A DNA stretch of 21,397 bases from a virus, in IMG/VR virus record IMGVR_UViG_3300031957_001582, positions 1 to 21,397 of that record. One strand, written 5' to 3'. The notes beneath the pieces are model-generated. The model had not been told where the DNA came from and searched no databases. It saw nothing but the letters and a program-made list of their open reading frames with translations. Within the stretch, counting starts at the first letter, position 1, and each line of letters starts with the position of its first letter. This document shows positions 1 through 8,319 of the stretch, in pieces. Both the position numbers and the translations under genes were made by a program.

Positions 1-2711
1 CCCGGTAAACCAATAAATGGAAATGCAATTCTTGATAACTGTAACCTTGCAGAAAACAATAATCTATTTGCTCCTGCTAAAACTTCAGGTGGTATTTCGC
101 CTAATGGCGTATTTGTGGGTCCTCTTCCAGTTGTCCAGTTTACATATTTTGAGATATCAGAAAGTATTTCTGGTGTCATATCCGTGCCTAAACCTTCTAA
201 TTGTCTATATAAAGTTAATCCTGCATCAGCTCTTACAGTATTTAAAAAAGTAGAATGAAACCTTGATGAGCCTCTTACAATAGGTCCAAGTAATGTAAAA
301 GCTGGAAGTTTTTCTATAATACTTGGCATAAAAGATTCTTCTCTTTTGCTAAGAACTGGGCTTAATCTATCTGTTGATTCAAGACCGGCATCAATTAAGT
401 CTTGTACTCTTTTGTCGGCAAATAACTCTTGTTGTTTTCTGTAATTAAAGTCAGGACTAAAAACAGCTTCTGTTATAGGTCTAAACATATCTTTAAGACC
501 TTCACCTAATGCTCTTGCAGCAACTTTTGGTCTTATTAAAACTTGAAAACCTGCTTGTAAAAAAAGTGCTGAAATGTCAAAAGTTGCTTTTAAAACTCTA
601 GGAATATTCCAAATTGCATCAAATATTTGAGCACCTCTACTTGGTTGATTTGGGTCTCTTTTAAATTGATTTATTGTATCTACAAATTCTTTTCCAAATA
701 CTTTTTTGAGTAATTGCAAATCTCTACCTGTAGGTAATTGTCCTTCAAGTGTTAACCTAGGTATGCCTATTGTAGTATCTTCAACAGGCACATCTCTTCC
801 TGAAGGTGTTTTCTTTGTTGTTTTAAAAGTTTTAGTAGCAAACCTTTTTTGTCCTTCAGTATAAGTTGGGTCACCCATTAATTTAATAAGTGCTTTTATT
901 GCATCCATTTTATCAGTATTATTTAATAAATTTTCATTTATTGCTTTTTGTAATTGCCAAACTTCGTCTTCATTAAAAATACTTGTTTCTTGAACATCAA
1001 ATTTTGTACTTTTAGCATTTATTGTTGCTATAAATTCAGGTATACCTGTTTTTGGTATTATTGTTTTATAAGTAGGTATACCTGCTGATTTAGGTCTGTA
1101 TTCTATTTTTGTTGTAACACCTTTTCCATCTATATTTATTCTTTTTATTTCATCTACTTCAGCTTTTTTTGCATCATTTAGAGCTTGCTTTACACTGCCA
1201 GTTCTTTCAATTGTTTCAGAATAAGCTGCATCTCTAACTTTTTTAATTCTTCTTGTACGTTCTTTTCCTGCTTGTTCAATACTTGTTGCAGTTTGCACAT
1301 TACCAGTTCTCACTGCAGTAATTAATCTATCAAGAATACCTTGCTGAGTATCATTAAGAATTGCATCGCCTTTTTTTGCATCAGGGTCCCATTTATATGA
1401 AGCTTTAAATATTTTTATAACTTTACCATTACTGGTAACAACATCATGCACTTTGCCTTTTAAATTTGGATTAATAGTTTCTTCGTAATCTGCAGCAGGA
1501 TTTTTTCTAGGTTTTAATTTTAACTCTTCTACTGTTTTTAAAACTTCATTTAATTCTAATTTTGAAGGGTCAGTATCTGGCAAAGCATCAGCTACTTTTT
1601 GCAAGCGATTAGTATTATAGGTAGTAAGAAGTTTTTTATACAAAAAATCTTTTTGTGATTGAGTAATTGCACTAGACTTAGTTGTTTGTTTTATGTAGTT
1701 ATCAATAAATCTTTTTTGATTTGAAGTAACTGCTTTATAATGTGCATTAAAAACTGGGTCATCAAGTATTTCTTTTGCATAATTAGGGTTGCTACCATCT
1801 AAACTTGAAGCAGCCAGTGCAACATCCTCACTCTTGAAAGCATTTTTTATTCTTGGAACATTAACTTTTGATATTAGTGCACTACCACCTACAGTGCCTG
1901 TTAATCCAACAGCAATTGCTGCTGCTGCATTTTCAAATCCGTATGCAATGCCTTCTTCTTTTCTTTTTTCAGTCCCTGCAAGTGTCGTCAAAGTTGGCGT
2001 AGTTAATGCAACTTCGCCAGCAAGTCTTTTGCCCACTCCACCTTTAGCAACAGGTTCAACAAGTAATTCTGCTGGTTTTAATAAAGCCTTAGTACCCTTA
2101 CCTAATGTAGTTGCAGGTAATGCTGCTCTAGTAGCTTTAATACCAGCACTTGCTGCAGGTCCTAATCCTACTGTTCCTGCTGTTATTGCTGCATCTAACG
2201 GTGATGTCAAATACGCAGCACCTCCTGCTAATGTTTCTGCAGGTGTCATGCCACCAAGAAAAGGTACAGCTTCTGGTATTTCAGGACCACCAGCTCTTGC
2301 AGCAAACTCCATAGCAACCTGTGGGTCAATTAAAGGTTGTTGTACTTGACCTACTTCATATAAAGGTTGACCATCAATATCTATATTTCTAAACTGTTCA
2401 CCTGCTTGCCCAAAACCATAACTACCAAGTTCTGCTAAACCTAAACCAAATTCTTTTACTCTTTGTGGGTCAATCAAACCACCTTTGCCTATAAATTGAG
2501 ATGGTTCTTGTGTTACTGGTGCTTCAGGTTCTGGTTGAGGTTGAGGTAATTGAGGGTTACTGTCTTGTATAAATTGAGTAAAAACTTGTGGGTCTTTTAC
2601 TTTAACAGTAGGAATCCCGGTTACTTCTTTAGCAATGTTATCTAGTTCTTGTTTATTATTGCCTTGATTTAACCAGTTGTTCAAATCTTCTTGAAATCTT
2701 TGAAATACCAT
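1..2711 (-). CDS. Very large phage protein, C-terminus cut by window edge (polyvalent/LPD38-like candidate)
   Basis: An open minus-strand frame runs from ATG at 2711-2709 to the left edge without a stop, giving at least 903 codons; the C-terminus lies outside the window. The start follows the previous stop by two bases and has GGAAGA six bases upstream. The N-terminus reads MVFQRFQEDLNNWLNQG, followed by a Pro/Gln/Glu-rich linker (PQPQPEPEAP) near residue 60. Next come Ala/Gly-rich, partly hydrophobic stretches and a long mixed Lys-rich region. The last visible part contains NRLLFSARLQLSRIAFPF, which resembles the FSxRxxxSR signature of large polyvalent-protein domains (LPD38 type) found in phages and conjugative elements. 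Such proteins are often packaged in the virion and may enter the cell with the DNA. The domain name is from memory of the motif only; the gene itself is certain from frame integrity and operon position. Confidence 0.8.
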   Translation of the reverse strand, partial: MVFQRFQEDLNNWLNQGNNKQELDNIAKEVTGIPTVKVKDPQVFTQFIQDSNPQLPQPQPEPEAPVTQEPSQFIGKGGLIDPQRVKEFGLGLAELGSYGFGQAGEQFRNIDIDGQPLYEVGQVQQPLIDPQVAMEFAARAGGPEIPEAVPFLGGMTPAETLAGGAAYLTSPLDAAITAGTVGLGPAASAGIKATRAALPATTLGKGTKALLKPAELLVEPVAKGGVGKRLAGEVALTTPTLTTLAGTEKRKEEGIAYGFENAAAAIAVGLTGTVGGSALISKVNVPRIKNAFKSEDVALAASSLDGSNPNYAKEILDDPVFNAHYKAVTSNQKRFIDNYIKQTTKSSAITQSQKDFLYKKLLTTYNTNRLQKVADALPDTDPSKLELNEVLKTVEELKLKPRKNPAADYEETINPNLKGKVHDVVTSNGKVIKIFKASYKWDPDAKKGDAILNDTQQGILDRLITAVRTGNVQTATSIEQAGKERTRRIKKVRDAAYSETIERTGSVKQALNDAKKAEVDEIKRINIDGKGVTTKIEYRPKSAGIPTYKTIIPKTGIPEFIATINAKSTKFDVQETSIFNEDEVWQLQKAINENLLNNTDKMDAIKALIKLMGDPTYTEGQKRFATKTFKTTKKTPSGRDVPVEDTTIGIPRLTLEGQLPTGRDLQLLKKVFGKEFVDTINQFKRDPNQPSRGAQIFDAIWNIPRVLKATFDISALFLQAGFQVLIRPKVAARALGEGLKDMFRPITEAVFSPDFNYRKQQELFADKRVQDLIDAGLESTDRLSPVLSKREESFMPSIIEKLPAFTLLGPIVRGSSRFHSTFLNTVRADAGLTLYRQLEGLGTDMTPEILSDISKYVNWTTGRGPTNTPLGEIPPEVLAGANRLLFSARLQLSRIAFPFIGLP

Positions 2712-2713
2712 TA

Positions 2714-3043
2714 TTATCTTCCATAAAAGAATCTACCAGTAGAAGTAATACCTCTTTCGCCCATGCCTGTTTGGCTCATTGGTGCATCTTTTTGCATTTT
2801 GTTTACATCTAATCCTGCCATGTAATCTAAAAAAGGCATTGCATCTTGACCACTTGCAGTTCTTCTTACATTTTGCCCAAGAAAATCTGAAAATATAGGT
2901 TGGTATTGGTTTTCAAAAAACCTTCTTTGATTAAAAGATAAGTTTTGTGGAAGACCAGCAAAGAATACATCTCTAGGTGCAGCATCATATAATTGTCTTT
3001 GATAGCTTGATAGACCACCAGTGTCAAAATTTGGCATTACCAT
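2714..3043 (-). CDS. Small virion-associated protein, unknown function
   Basis: 109 residues. The ATG follows directly on the TAA of the upstream 304-residue gene with no spacer, so the two are probably translationally coupled. No named domain is recognised. It carries the motif RRFFENQYQPIFSDFLG (about residues 40-56), Asp/Met-rich surroundings and a Gly/Arg-rich tail (TGRFFYGR). An RRFF-x-N motif also occurs in the upstream neighbour, hinting that both bind the same partner or share ancestry. Its position between portal and the giant protein gene suggests a head, neck or injected component; this is inference from context. Confidence 0.75.
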   Translation of the reverse strand: MVMPNFDTGGLSSYQRQLYDAAPRDVFFAGLPQNLSFNQRRFFENQYQPIFSDFLGQNVRRTASGQDAMPFLDYMAGLDVNKMQKDAPMSQTGMGERGITSTGRFFYGR

Positions 3044-3958
3044 TTAAGTTAATCCTAACCTGTTACCTAAGAATTCTAAGAAACCTGCTTCTCTTTCTGG
3101 TGCAGCAGCAGTTGCAAATTGTGATGTCAAACTATTAGCAGTAGGAATTATTCTGCTTCCTAAAAATGAACCATATCTATCTTGTGCTGCTCCTGATGCA
3201 AGATTAAGTAAATCATTAACTGCTTGACTGTTGTTCATGCTAGGATTAGTCAATTCTCGCAATGCAGTTAGTTGTGCTGGATTTGTTCTTAGAGAACCAT
3301 CATTTGCATTACTAAAATTAGTATTGCTGCCTGCTAAAAGATTTCTAAATGTATCTCTTGCGTTTTGGAAAATATCTACACCTTGTGCTCCAAGGTTTTT
3401 TGCAGCTTCAGCTAGCCTAAATTGTGATGCTCTTTGTGCTTCAAGTTTTTGAGCATCAGTTGCGTCTGCATTCACAAATGCATTATTTGTTTGGTCGAAA
3501 ATTATTTTTTTATCTCTAGCATCTAAATCACTAACTCCTGTAGAAGCAAGATAATCTTGGAAAGTTTTTGGGTCTTGTAAAGCATTAAATAATATTGAAG
3601 AAAGCCCTGCACCTTGCCTGTTTTGAAAAAATCTTCTTTCTGCTCCACCTAATTGTTCATCAGGGTCACGACCTAAACCTGATGTAAAACCTCTTTGAAA
3701 TTGAGCAAATGGTGCTCTTTCTTGTTCAAGTTGTTCTCTAGTTAAATTTAAAGGTGCTGTTGAAGCTACATCTTCAGCTTCACCTGATGTAAGTGTATCA
3801 TCCTCACCAATAAGTCTTGGGCTTGTAAATTCTACTGACTCTCCTTCTGGTAAACCTGCATTTGCCTTACTTTCTGCATCTCGTTGCGATGTTCCCGGAA
3901 CCTTAATTGTTCTTTTTCTACCATCTCTACCAATAACTATTACATCATATTCATTCAT
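3044..3958 (-). CDS. Virion-associated protein downstream of portal, unknown function
   Basis: 304 residues, starting in a TAATG overlap with the portal stop. The first 45 residues (DVIVIGRDGRKRTIKVPGTS, then DAESKA..GLPEGESVEF) look like a small beta-rich domain. The rest is rich in Ala, Asn, Gln and Leu and appears helical, with an AERRFFQNRQ segment near residue 107 resembling a motif in the next gene. No signal peptide or membrane segment is visible. Placement right after the portal suggests an adaptor, scaffold or internal head protein, but the sequence does not decide among these. Confidence 0.75.
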   Translation of the reverse strand: MNEYDVIVIGRDGRKRTIKVPGTSQRDAESKANAGLPEGESVEFTSPRLIGEDDTLTSGEAEDVASTAPLNLTREQLEQERAPFAQFQRGFTSGLGRDPDEQLGGAERRFFQNRQGAGLSSILFNALQDPKTFQDYLASTGVSDLDARDKKIIFDQTNNAFVNADATDAQKLEAQRASQFRLAEAAKNLGAQGVDIFQNARDTFRNLLAGSNTNFSNANDGSLRTNPAQLTALRELTNPSMNNSQAVNDLLNLASGAAQDRYGSFLGSRIIPTANSLTSQFATAAAPEREAGFLEFLGNRLGLT

Positions 3959-5883
3959 TATTCTTCAAGTCCTATACTTCTAAGTAATTGAGTTCTATCA
4001 CTTTGAGCTCCGGGTCGGGGACCTGCCGTGTTATTGCCTTGGTTTGGTGATGGAGTGTTGGGTATGCCACCCATGGCTGCATTAGGCATTACCTCTGGTC
4101 TTACTCCATCCGATGTAGGGGCTCCCTGTTGTTGGGGTGCCGTTGGCTGCTGCATCTGTCCATATTGTTGCATAAACGTCATGCGTTGTGCAAGTTCTTG
4201 CATCTGCTTTTGTTCCTCAGCAACTTTTATTTCTTGCAAGTAATGTTGAGCCATCTGCTCATCACCACTCTTCATTGCTGCAGTGTAAAGCTGAACTAAC
4301 TGCATAATAGGTGATGATGTTCTTGCAATTTGTTCAAATATTCTTTGTCTTTCTAAATCTGCATCCTGCATTCTAAGTATTTTATCTCTAGCAAAGTCCA
4401 TCGAGACTAATGACTCACCACTTGCTGTAGGTTGAGTTGCCATCTGTGCAATAGAATATCTTTGCATATCGTCTTCTGGTAATGCTGGAAGTAATGTAAA
4501 CGTTAAATCGCCATGATTTTTAATATCATCAGGTGCAATCGGTCCATTAAAAGGCATTTTAGCGTAAGTTTTCCCAGAAACATTTAATGGTTTGTACGAT
4601 TTAGTTTCATACATCATAACTAAATGCTCAAAAGACATCTCTAATAAATTCTGTACTGCTGTTAATCTTGGGATAACTTTCTGTTCGATGTTAGTTCCAA
4701 GCTGCCTCATTGCATAACCAGAAATAGGTGCCTGCAATATTCCAAAAGCTTGAGGTGGCAATCCACCGTCTACTTCATCATCATTAATTGCACCAAGTAA
4801 TACGTCTGCATCTCTTGGTGATTGTGACAATGGCATAGGTTGCACATCTTCTTGGTTCTGAGTTGACACATTTATCTGTGACCCCTTCTTAGATGGGTTG
4901 TCTTCTAACGCCTTAGTTCCGTCTAATGAAGAAACTTTATAAGCTTGGTCTACTGCTCTTGCAGCAAGTGCCATCCTGTAAGAGAAAACTCTATTTTTAA
5001 ATTTAATTATATCCCTGTTAGCAGCGAAAATGGACTCAGAGAAGTCTCGAATTGGGTCTTCGATGTCAGCCATACTGTCAATCTGTCTCATTCCTGTATC
5101 AGATGTGGCAAGTAATGGTACGCTACCAACAGGAACAGAACATATCGGGAACATCATTGAGAATGTATCTGCAGGTTTCTTTGCGTACTTGTCATCAATA
5201 ATGACGTAATTCATATATTTAACTTTGCCATTTACAATCTGTCTTTCATAGCAATCGTAAATAAACTCAACCTCATGTCCGTCATCAAGCGTGACATCGT
5301 TGAATTTAAAATTTTTATAGGTGTCCCTAATTTCAATTCTTGTTTTAGTCATTCTGTATGCTGCAAATACTGGCTCATCTTCTCCGTACTGAACAACCAA
5401 ATGCCTAGGGTCTAAAGGTTTTATCTCAGCATAAGTCTCACCGTTTGCCTGTTTTCTAAGCAATGACCTTGCTGCTATCCTACCACCCCGTACCGTAGAG
5501 TACCAAGCTAGTTGTGATACAAGTAAAGGCTCACCTTTTCTTTGCAATCTCTTGTTTATTTGCCTGTGCATACCGATAACTAATCTTTCTAAATTATCGT
5601 TTGCAGCACGCTTCTGTTCGTCTGCTGCATCATTGTGCACTCTTACAACTTGCTCAGAACCAGAAATAAAACTTTCTATCTTGTCTGCTAATGTTCTAAG
5701 TGAGTTAGTTGTGTAAGCATCTTCTGGGTCGACACCTTCCTCTTCGTCTGGAACAAATTGAGTTAATCTCCATGAGGAATAATCCATATCCATTCTGTCA
5801 TGTAAAGGTTGGTCTTCGTCAAATAGAGTTTCTATTTTATTTAAAATTCCATTTACTACTTCGTCTTGAGTTTTTCTAGCCAT
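3958..5883 (-). CDS. Phage portal (head-tail connector) protein
   Basis: 641 residues. Portal proteins form the dodecameric ring at the head vertex through which DNA is packaged and ejected. The evidence is the size, the position immediately after terL with a one-base TAATG overlap, and a portal-like layout. The N-terminal part is acidic and helical (ETLFDEDQPLHDRMDMDYSSW). The middle is beta-rich with a clip/wing-like region (DPRHLVVQYGEDEPVFAAYR near residues 159-178). A helical stretch follows (MRQIDSMADIEDPIRDFSES), and the tail is disordered and Gln/Pro-rich (QQPTAPQQQGAP), as in podovirus-type connectors. The start has no clear Shine-Dalgarno of its own, consistent with translational coupling to terL. 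Confidence 0.85.
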   Translation of the reverse strand: MARKTQDEVVNGILNKIETLFDEDQPLHDRMDMDYSSWRLTQFVPDEEEGVDPEDAYTTNSLRTLADKIESFISGSEQVVRVHNDAADEQKRAANDNLERLVIGMHRQINKRLQRKGEPLLVSQLAWYSTVRGGRIAARSLLRKQANGETYAEIKPLDPRHLVVQYGEDEPVFAAYRMTKTRIEIRDTYKNFKFNDVTLDDGHEVEFIYDCYERQIVNGKVKYMNYVIIDDKYAKKPADTFSMMFPICSVPVGSVPLLATSDTGMRQIDSMADIEDPIRDFSESIFAANRDIIKFKNRVFSYRMALAARAVDQAYKVSSLDGTKALEDNPSKKGSQINVSTQNQEDVQPMPLSQSPRDADVLLGAINDDEVDGGLPPQAFGILQAPISGYAMRQLGTNIEQKVIPRLTAVQNLLEMSFEHLVMMYETKSYKPLNVSGKTYAKMPFNGPIAPDDIKNHGDLTFTLLPALPEDDMQRYSIAQMATQPTASGESLVSMDFARDKILRMQDADLERQRIFEQIARTSSPIMQLVQLYTAAMKSGDEQMAQHYLQEIKVAEEQKQMQELAQRMTFMQQYGQMQQPTAPQQQGAPTSDGVRPEVMPNAAMGGIPNTPSPNQGNNTAGPRPGAQSDRTQLLRSIGLEE

Positions 5884-7292
5884 TATCTAAACCTTGTTAC
5901 TGGGATTGTTTCCCTCTGATAGTTTTCATTGCCGGCATAACCAAACTGATTAACCATCAGGTAAGTCAATGCCTTTATAGCATGATTATACTTGTCTCTT
6001 GGAACATTTCCAACTACCCCACCTTCTCTATTCATCTGCCAACTGTAAACTCTAACCTGTCCATCAAAGGGATTTGGTGCTCCACCAAGCTCAGAAATTA
6101 GTCCTCTACACTTGGGGTCAATAATTAATCCGGGCTCCATCTCCAAAGGGTCAGGTTTTAACATGCTATTCATTCTTTCAATCCCGTCAATTATCTTTAC
6201 GGGCTGACTTTGCATAATAATATTTCCTTGTTTAAACCATATCTCAGTATTTGATGGCATTGCTCCGGCATGTGCATTCCCTGCAACGTCAATTACTCCA
6301 AACTTATTAGAATTATTCCACCAGAATCTTCTTTTAGCCAAATCAATTATGTCTGACACAACTAATTCTCTCTCATAAATTTCATCAAACACTTGAACTT
6401 GACCATCAATTATATGGCAAACCTCAACGGCATACGCACTCTCTGTCATCCTAGAATATCCGGGGTCTAAAGCTAAATAAACAATCTCATCGGGGTCATA
6501 TTCTACTTCCCTCACATGAATATTTACATTAAATGACGGATGAACTAATCCACTTGGAGGACTTGGTATTCCGGCGACACGTTCATTAAACCATTCATCG
6601 GAATGCTCAACCTTCATCTTTTCAATTTCGGGGTCATCCTCTCCCAACGGAAATATATGTGTATTAGTCCATGTCGGTAAAGAAAAACTTTTCGCACTCT
6701 CTAAATTTTGGATACCCGGAGACTGCCATGACGTAAATTGTTGGGGGTACCATCCCAGACTTCCCTCGAATGTTCCCTCTAAAAATACCCAACCACGCTT
6801 TTCTGCCACTCTCTCCATCAATCGCCAGTAACTTTCTTGGTCCAACTGCGAAGCCTCACATGCAACGATGCCCATTGGAGCTTCCATCGCAAGTTTCCTG
6901 TAGTCAGTCGCAGACTTAGTCTTTATTATCAACGGTTTTAAGTTCTTAGAGCCAACTGACACCTCAATATAACCGGGGTCTACTTGTCGTGTGGCACGTT
7001 TAATAATCCCTAACCTGTTAAATGCATCGCCCAGATAGTCAAACTCCCCTCTAGTCCTCTCATAATCTGCAGCAACTAGCCAATAGACACTGCCCGAAGC
7101 ATTATCAGGGTCCTCAACTATCTTAGCCATTATCTTTTCAAACATATACATAGCCCCAAGGTTAGACTTTCCTGCTCTTACGCCACCTGCGACTAATTTG
7201 AATCTAGCATCATCGTTAAGAATATCAAGCTGTGCTGAAGTAGGCTTGTATCCGATGGCTTGGAACAATGCATCTCGTTGTGTTTCTATCAT
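5883..7292 (-). CDS. terL: Terminase large subunit (packaging ATPase/nuclease)
   Basis: 469 residues, normal for the family. The N-terminal ATPase domain has Walker A GGVRAGKS at 36-43, a Walker-B-like strand GIVACEASQLD at 141-151 and the coupling segment EGTFEG at 172-177. The C-terminal RNase-H-like nuclease has the expected acidic residues in LALDPG (D276), GVIDVAG (D335) and PRDKYNHAIKAL (D433). The enzyme cuts concatemeric DNA and pumps it into the head through the portal. The ATG at 7292 fits the usual short lead before Walker A, but no Shine-Dalgarno precedes it on this strand. It follows the terS-like gene across a 410-base gap and overlaps the portal start by one base. Confidence 0.95.
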   Translation of the reverse strand: MIETQRDALFQAIGYKPTSAQLDILNDDARFKLVAGGVRAGKSNLGAMYMFEKIMAKIVEDPDNASGSVYWLVAADYERTRGEFDYLGDAFNRLGIIKRATRQVDPGYIEVSVGSKNLKPLIIKTKSATDYRKLAMEAPMGIVACEASQLDQESYWRLMERVAEKRGWVFLEGTFEGSLGWYPQQFTSWQSPGIQNLESAKSFSLPTWTNTHIFPLGEDDPEIEKMKVEHSDEWFNERVAGIPSPPSGLVHPSFNVNIHVREVEYDPDEIVYLALDPGYSRMTESAYAVEVCHIIDGQVQVFDEIYERELVVSDIIDLAKRRFWWNNSNKFGVIDVAGNAHAGAMPSNTEIWFKQGNIIMQSQPVKIIDGIERMNSMLKPDPLEMEPGLIIDPKCRGLISELGGAPNPFDGQVRVYSWQMNREGGVVGNVPRDKYNHAIKALTYLMVNQFGYAGNENYQRETIPVTRFR

Positions 7293-7360
7293 GAGTCACA
7301 TTCTAGCATAAAATTTACAGGAGGTAGTACCACATAGATACACAGACATTGACGACTAAG

Positions 7361-7447
7361 AACCACCCCCCCATCACCAAGTACCACCCAACACCCACCA
7401 CAACCACCACCACCACATCACCACCACCACCACCACCCAACCACCCC
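7361..7447. repeat. CCA/ACC-rich low-complexity tract
   Basis: About 87 bases are almost free of G on the plus strand and built from CCA/ACC units, with a seven-C run near the left end. The minus strand is therefore a GGT/GGTG run with many short G-tracts, which could favour a G-quadruplex or R-loop. It contrasts sharply with the low-GC surroundings. It lies 70 bases upstream of terL on the coding side, so it would be in the terL leader RNA if transcription starts at terS. Confidence 0.8.
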
Positions 7448-7616
7448 AAGCTCGAAATTTTTCTTGGCTGGGAAGGGTCAAGGAATGAGGCTGAGAGTCC
7501 CTAGAATCCCCGTAGCCGTGCCCTACTGTGTTAGGGGGTACTTTGGGGTCATTGGGTCTGTCTTCGGGTTACTTCCAAATAGGGGCATATTAACATTGTT
7601 TGGAATGTCCTAGGTC

Positions 7617-7679
7617 AGTTTAGAATAGTTCGTAATAGTTGGACACTTTGTCCTTCATTCTACTTTATTAGTTTAGAAT
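7617..7679. repeat. Direct repeat AGTTTAGAAT, two copies
   Basis: Exact ten-base copies lie at 7617-7626 and 7670-7679 (53-base period). Between them are a GGACA-CTT-TGTCC inverted repeat and an ATTCTA/TAGAAT pair. They sit just downstream of the terS-like gene. They could be protein-binding sites, but chance in AT-rich DNA is not excluded. Confidence 0.4.
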
Positions 7680-7694
7680 GTCTTACGGCGTTTT

Positions 7695-7713
7695 AAACGG
7701 CGTTACTCCGTTT
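7695..7713 (-). terminator. Hairpin over the terS-like stop codon
   Basis: AAACGG/CCGTTT arms (7695-7700 with 7708-7713) enclose a seven-base loop containing the TAA stop of the minus-strand terS-like gene. There is no U-run after it, so it is a weak or non-classical terminator. The stop-in-loop layout mirrors the hairpins of the plus-strand gene array. An ACGGCGT direct repeat (7685-7691, 7697-7703) overlaps it. Confidence 0.35.
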
Positions 7714-8215
7714 TATCTATTGGGGTTTTTGGCTCAGGGTTAGGAAGGTTAATATTAATTAAAGCCTGAATAAGGCTGTTAGCTTGCTCGTCTATGGTTG
7801 TTTGGTTCTTATGGTCTCCGTACCTATCAGGATATTTTTTAGACAGTAGCCATTGGCTATTTTTACTCTTAACAGCTTCATTGTCAGCAGTCGTTAATTC
7901 CGTTAATTGCATAGCCTCAAACTCTGTTACAGCCCCTGTAACAGTATCATGTAGCTTCAAGGTAAGTTGCTTGTATCTGTCACTAGGGTTCAGGTTCTTA
8001 GTATCTGTTACAGTAACAGTATCTATAGTATCAGTATCAGTATCAGAATCTAGGGTTACTCGGACTTTCTCGCCGAAACGTAACCAACCCATAGCCACAG
8101 ACTCAGAAACCCCACAGTGTCGAATTATGGCTGATGTAGGGTGTAGCCCTAGGCGTTCAATATCTTTCTTTATTAACTCAATCTTTTTATTATCTAACTG
8201 TATTTTTCTGCTCAT
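7703..8215 (-). CDS. terS: Probable terminase small subunit
   Basis: 170 residues. Small terminases bind the packaging start site and load the large subunit. The N-terminal 50 residues are a helix-turn-helix-like region (HPTSAIIRHCGVSESVAMGWLRFG). Near residue 122 is WLLSKKYPDRYGDHKNQTT, a segment typical of small terminases (a W-L-L-x-x-x-x-P-x-R-[WY]-G pattern). Between them lies a low-complexity Asp/Thr/Val repeat (DSDTDTDTIDTVTVTDT), encoded by repeated AGTATC units and palindromes. It is first in the left-going operon, diverging from the RNA and early genes. No strong Shine-Dalgarno is seen. The assignment rests on the HTH, the YPDRYG motif and synteny. Confidence 0.7.
   Translation of the reverse strand: MSRKIQLDNKKIELIKKDIERLGLHPTSAIIRHCGVSESVAMGWLRFGEKVRVTLDSDTDTDTIDTVTVTDTKNLNPSDRYKQLTLKLHDTVTGAVTEFEAMQLTELTTADNEAVKSKNSQWLLSKKYPDRYGDHKNQTTIDEQANSLIQALININLPNPEPKTPIDKTE
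7924..8052. repeat. Palindromes and AGTATC repeats inside terS-like gene
   Basis: Two palindromic sites share CTGTTAC/GTAACAG arms: 7924-7944 (CTGTTACAG, three-base spacer, CTGTAACAG) and 8005-8019 (CTGTTAC-A-GTAACAG). Between and beyond them TATC/AGTATC units recur, especially 8019-8045. In several headful phages such as P22 the pac site lies inside the small-terminase gene, so this is a candidate packaging-recognition region. Simple-repeat expansion in a linker is the alternative. Confidence 0.5.
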
Positions 8216-8288
8216 AGTCTTTTTTATTTTATCAGGTTGTATTTATATTTAAATGAAGGTGCCACATTATCCCTTATTATTTTATATG

Positions 8289-8316
8289 TTGACATAATGA
8301 TTTAAACCATGATAAG
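8289..8316 (+). promoter_or_regulatory. Sigma-70-like promoter for the large RNA and rightward genes
   Basis: A perfect TTGACA (8289-8294) is followed after 16 bases by GATAAG (8311-8316), a four-of-six match to TATAAT. It points right, into the gene-free region and the early genes. The expected start of transcription is about 8322-8324. It is the best consensus promoter noticed in the window. Confidence 0.5.
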
Positions 8317-8319
8317 CTC

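Larger units (their letters stand above)
7293..7702. other. 410-base non-coding gap between terS and terL
   Basis: No credible gene is seen on either strand. The stretch holds the CCA-rich tract next to terL, a CCCTA/TAGGG hairpin at 7521-7536, a short GGACA/TGTCC inverted repeat at 7641-7653, and two direct copies of AGTTTAGAAT at 7617-7626 and 7670-7679. Such a gap between the two terminase genes is unusual, because they normally abut. It may hold a packaging (pac/cos) site or left-operon control signals; that is inference. Confidence 0.6.

Noticed and set aside
1789-2349. 186-codon plus-strand frame rich in Ala, Pro and Val
   Set aside because: It is the exact complement of the Ala/Gly-rich part of the giant minus-strand protein, lacks a ribosome site and has biased composition.
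7794-8252. 152-codon plus-strand frame, hydrophobic and Ser-rich
   Set aside because: Antisense of the terS-like gene; its Val/Ser repeats are the complement of the AGTATC repeats, and no ribosome site precedes it.
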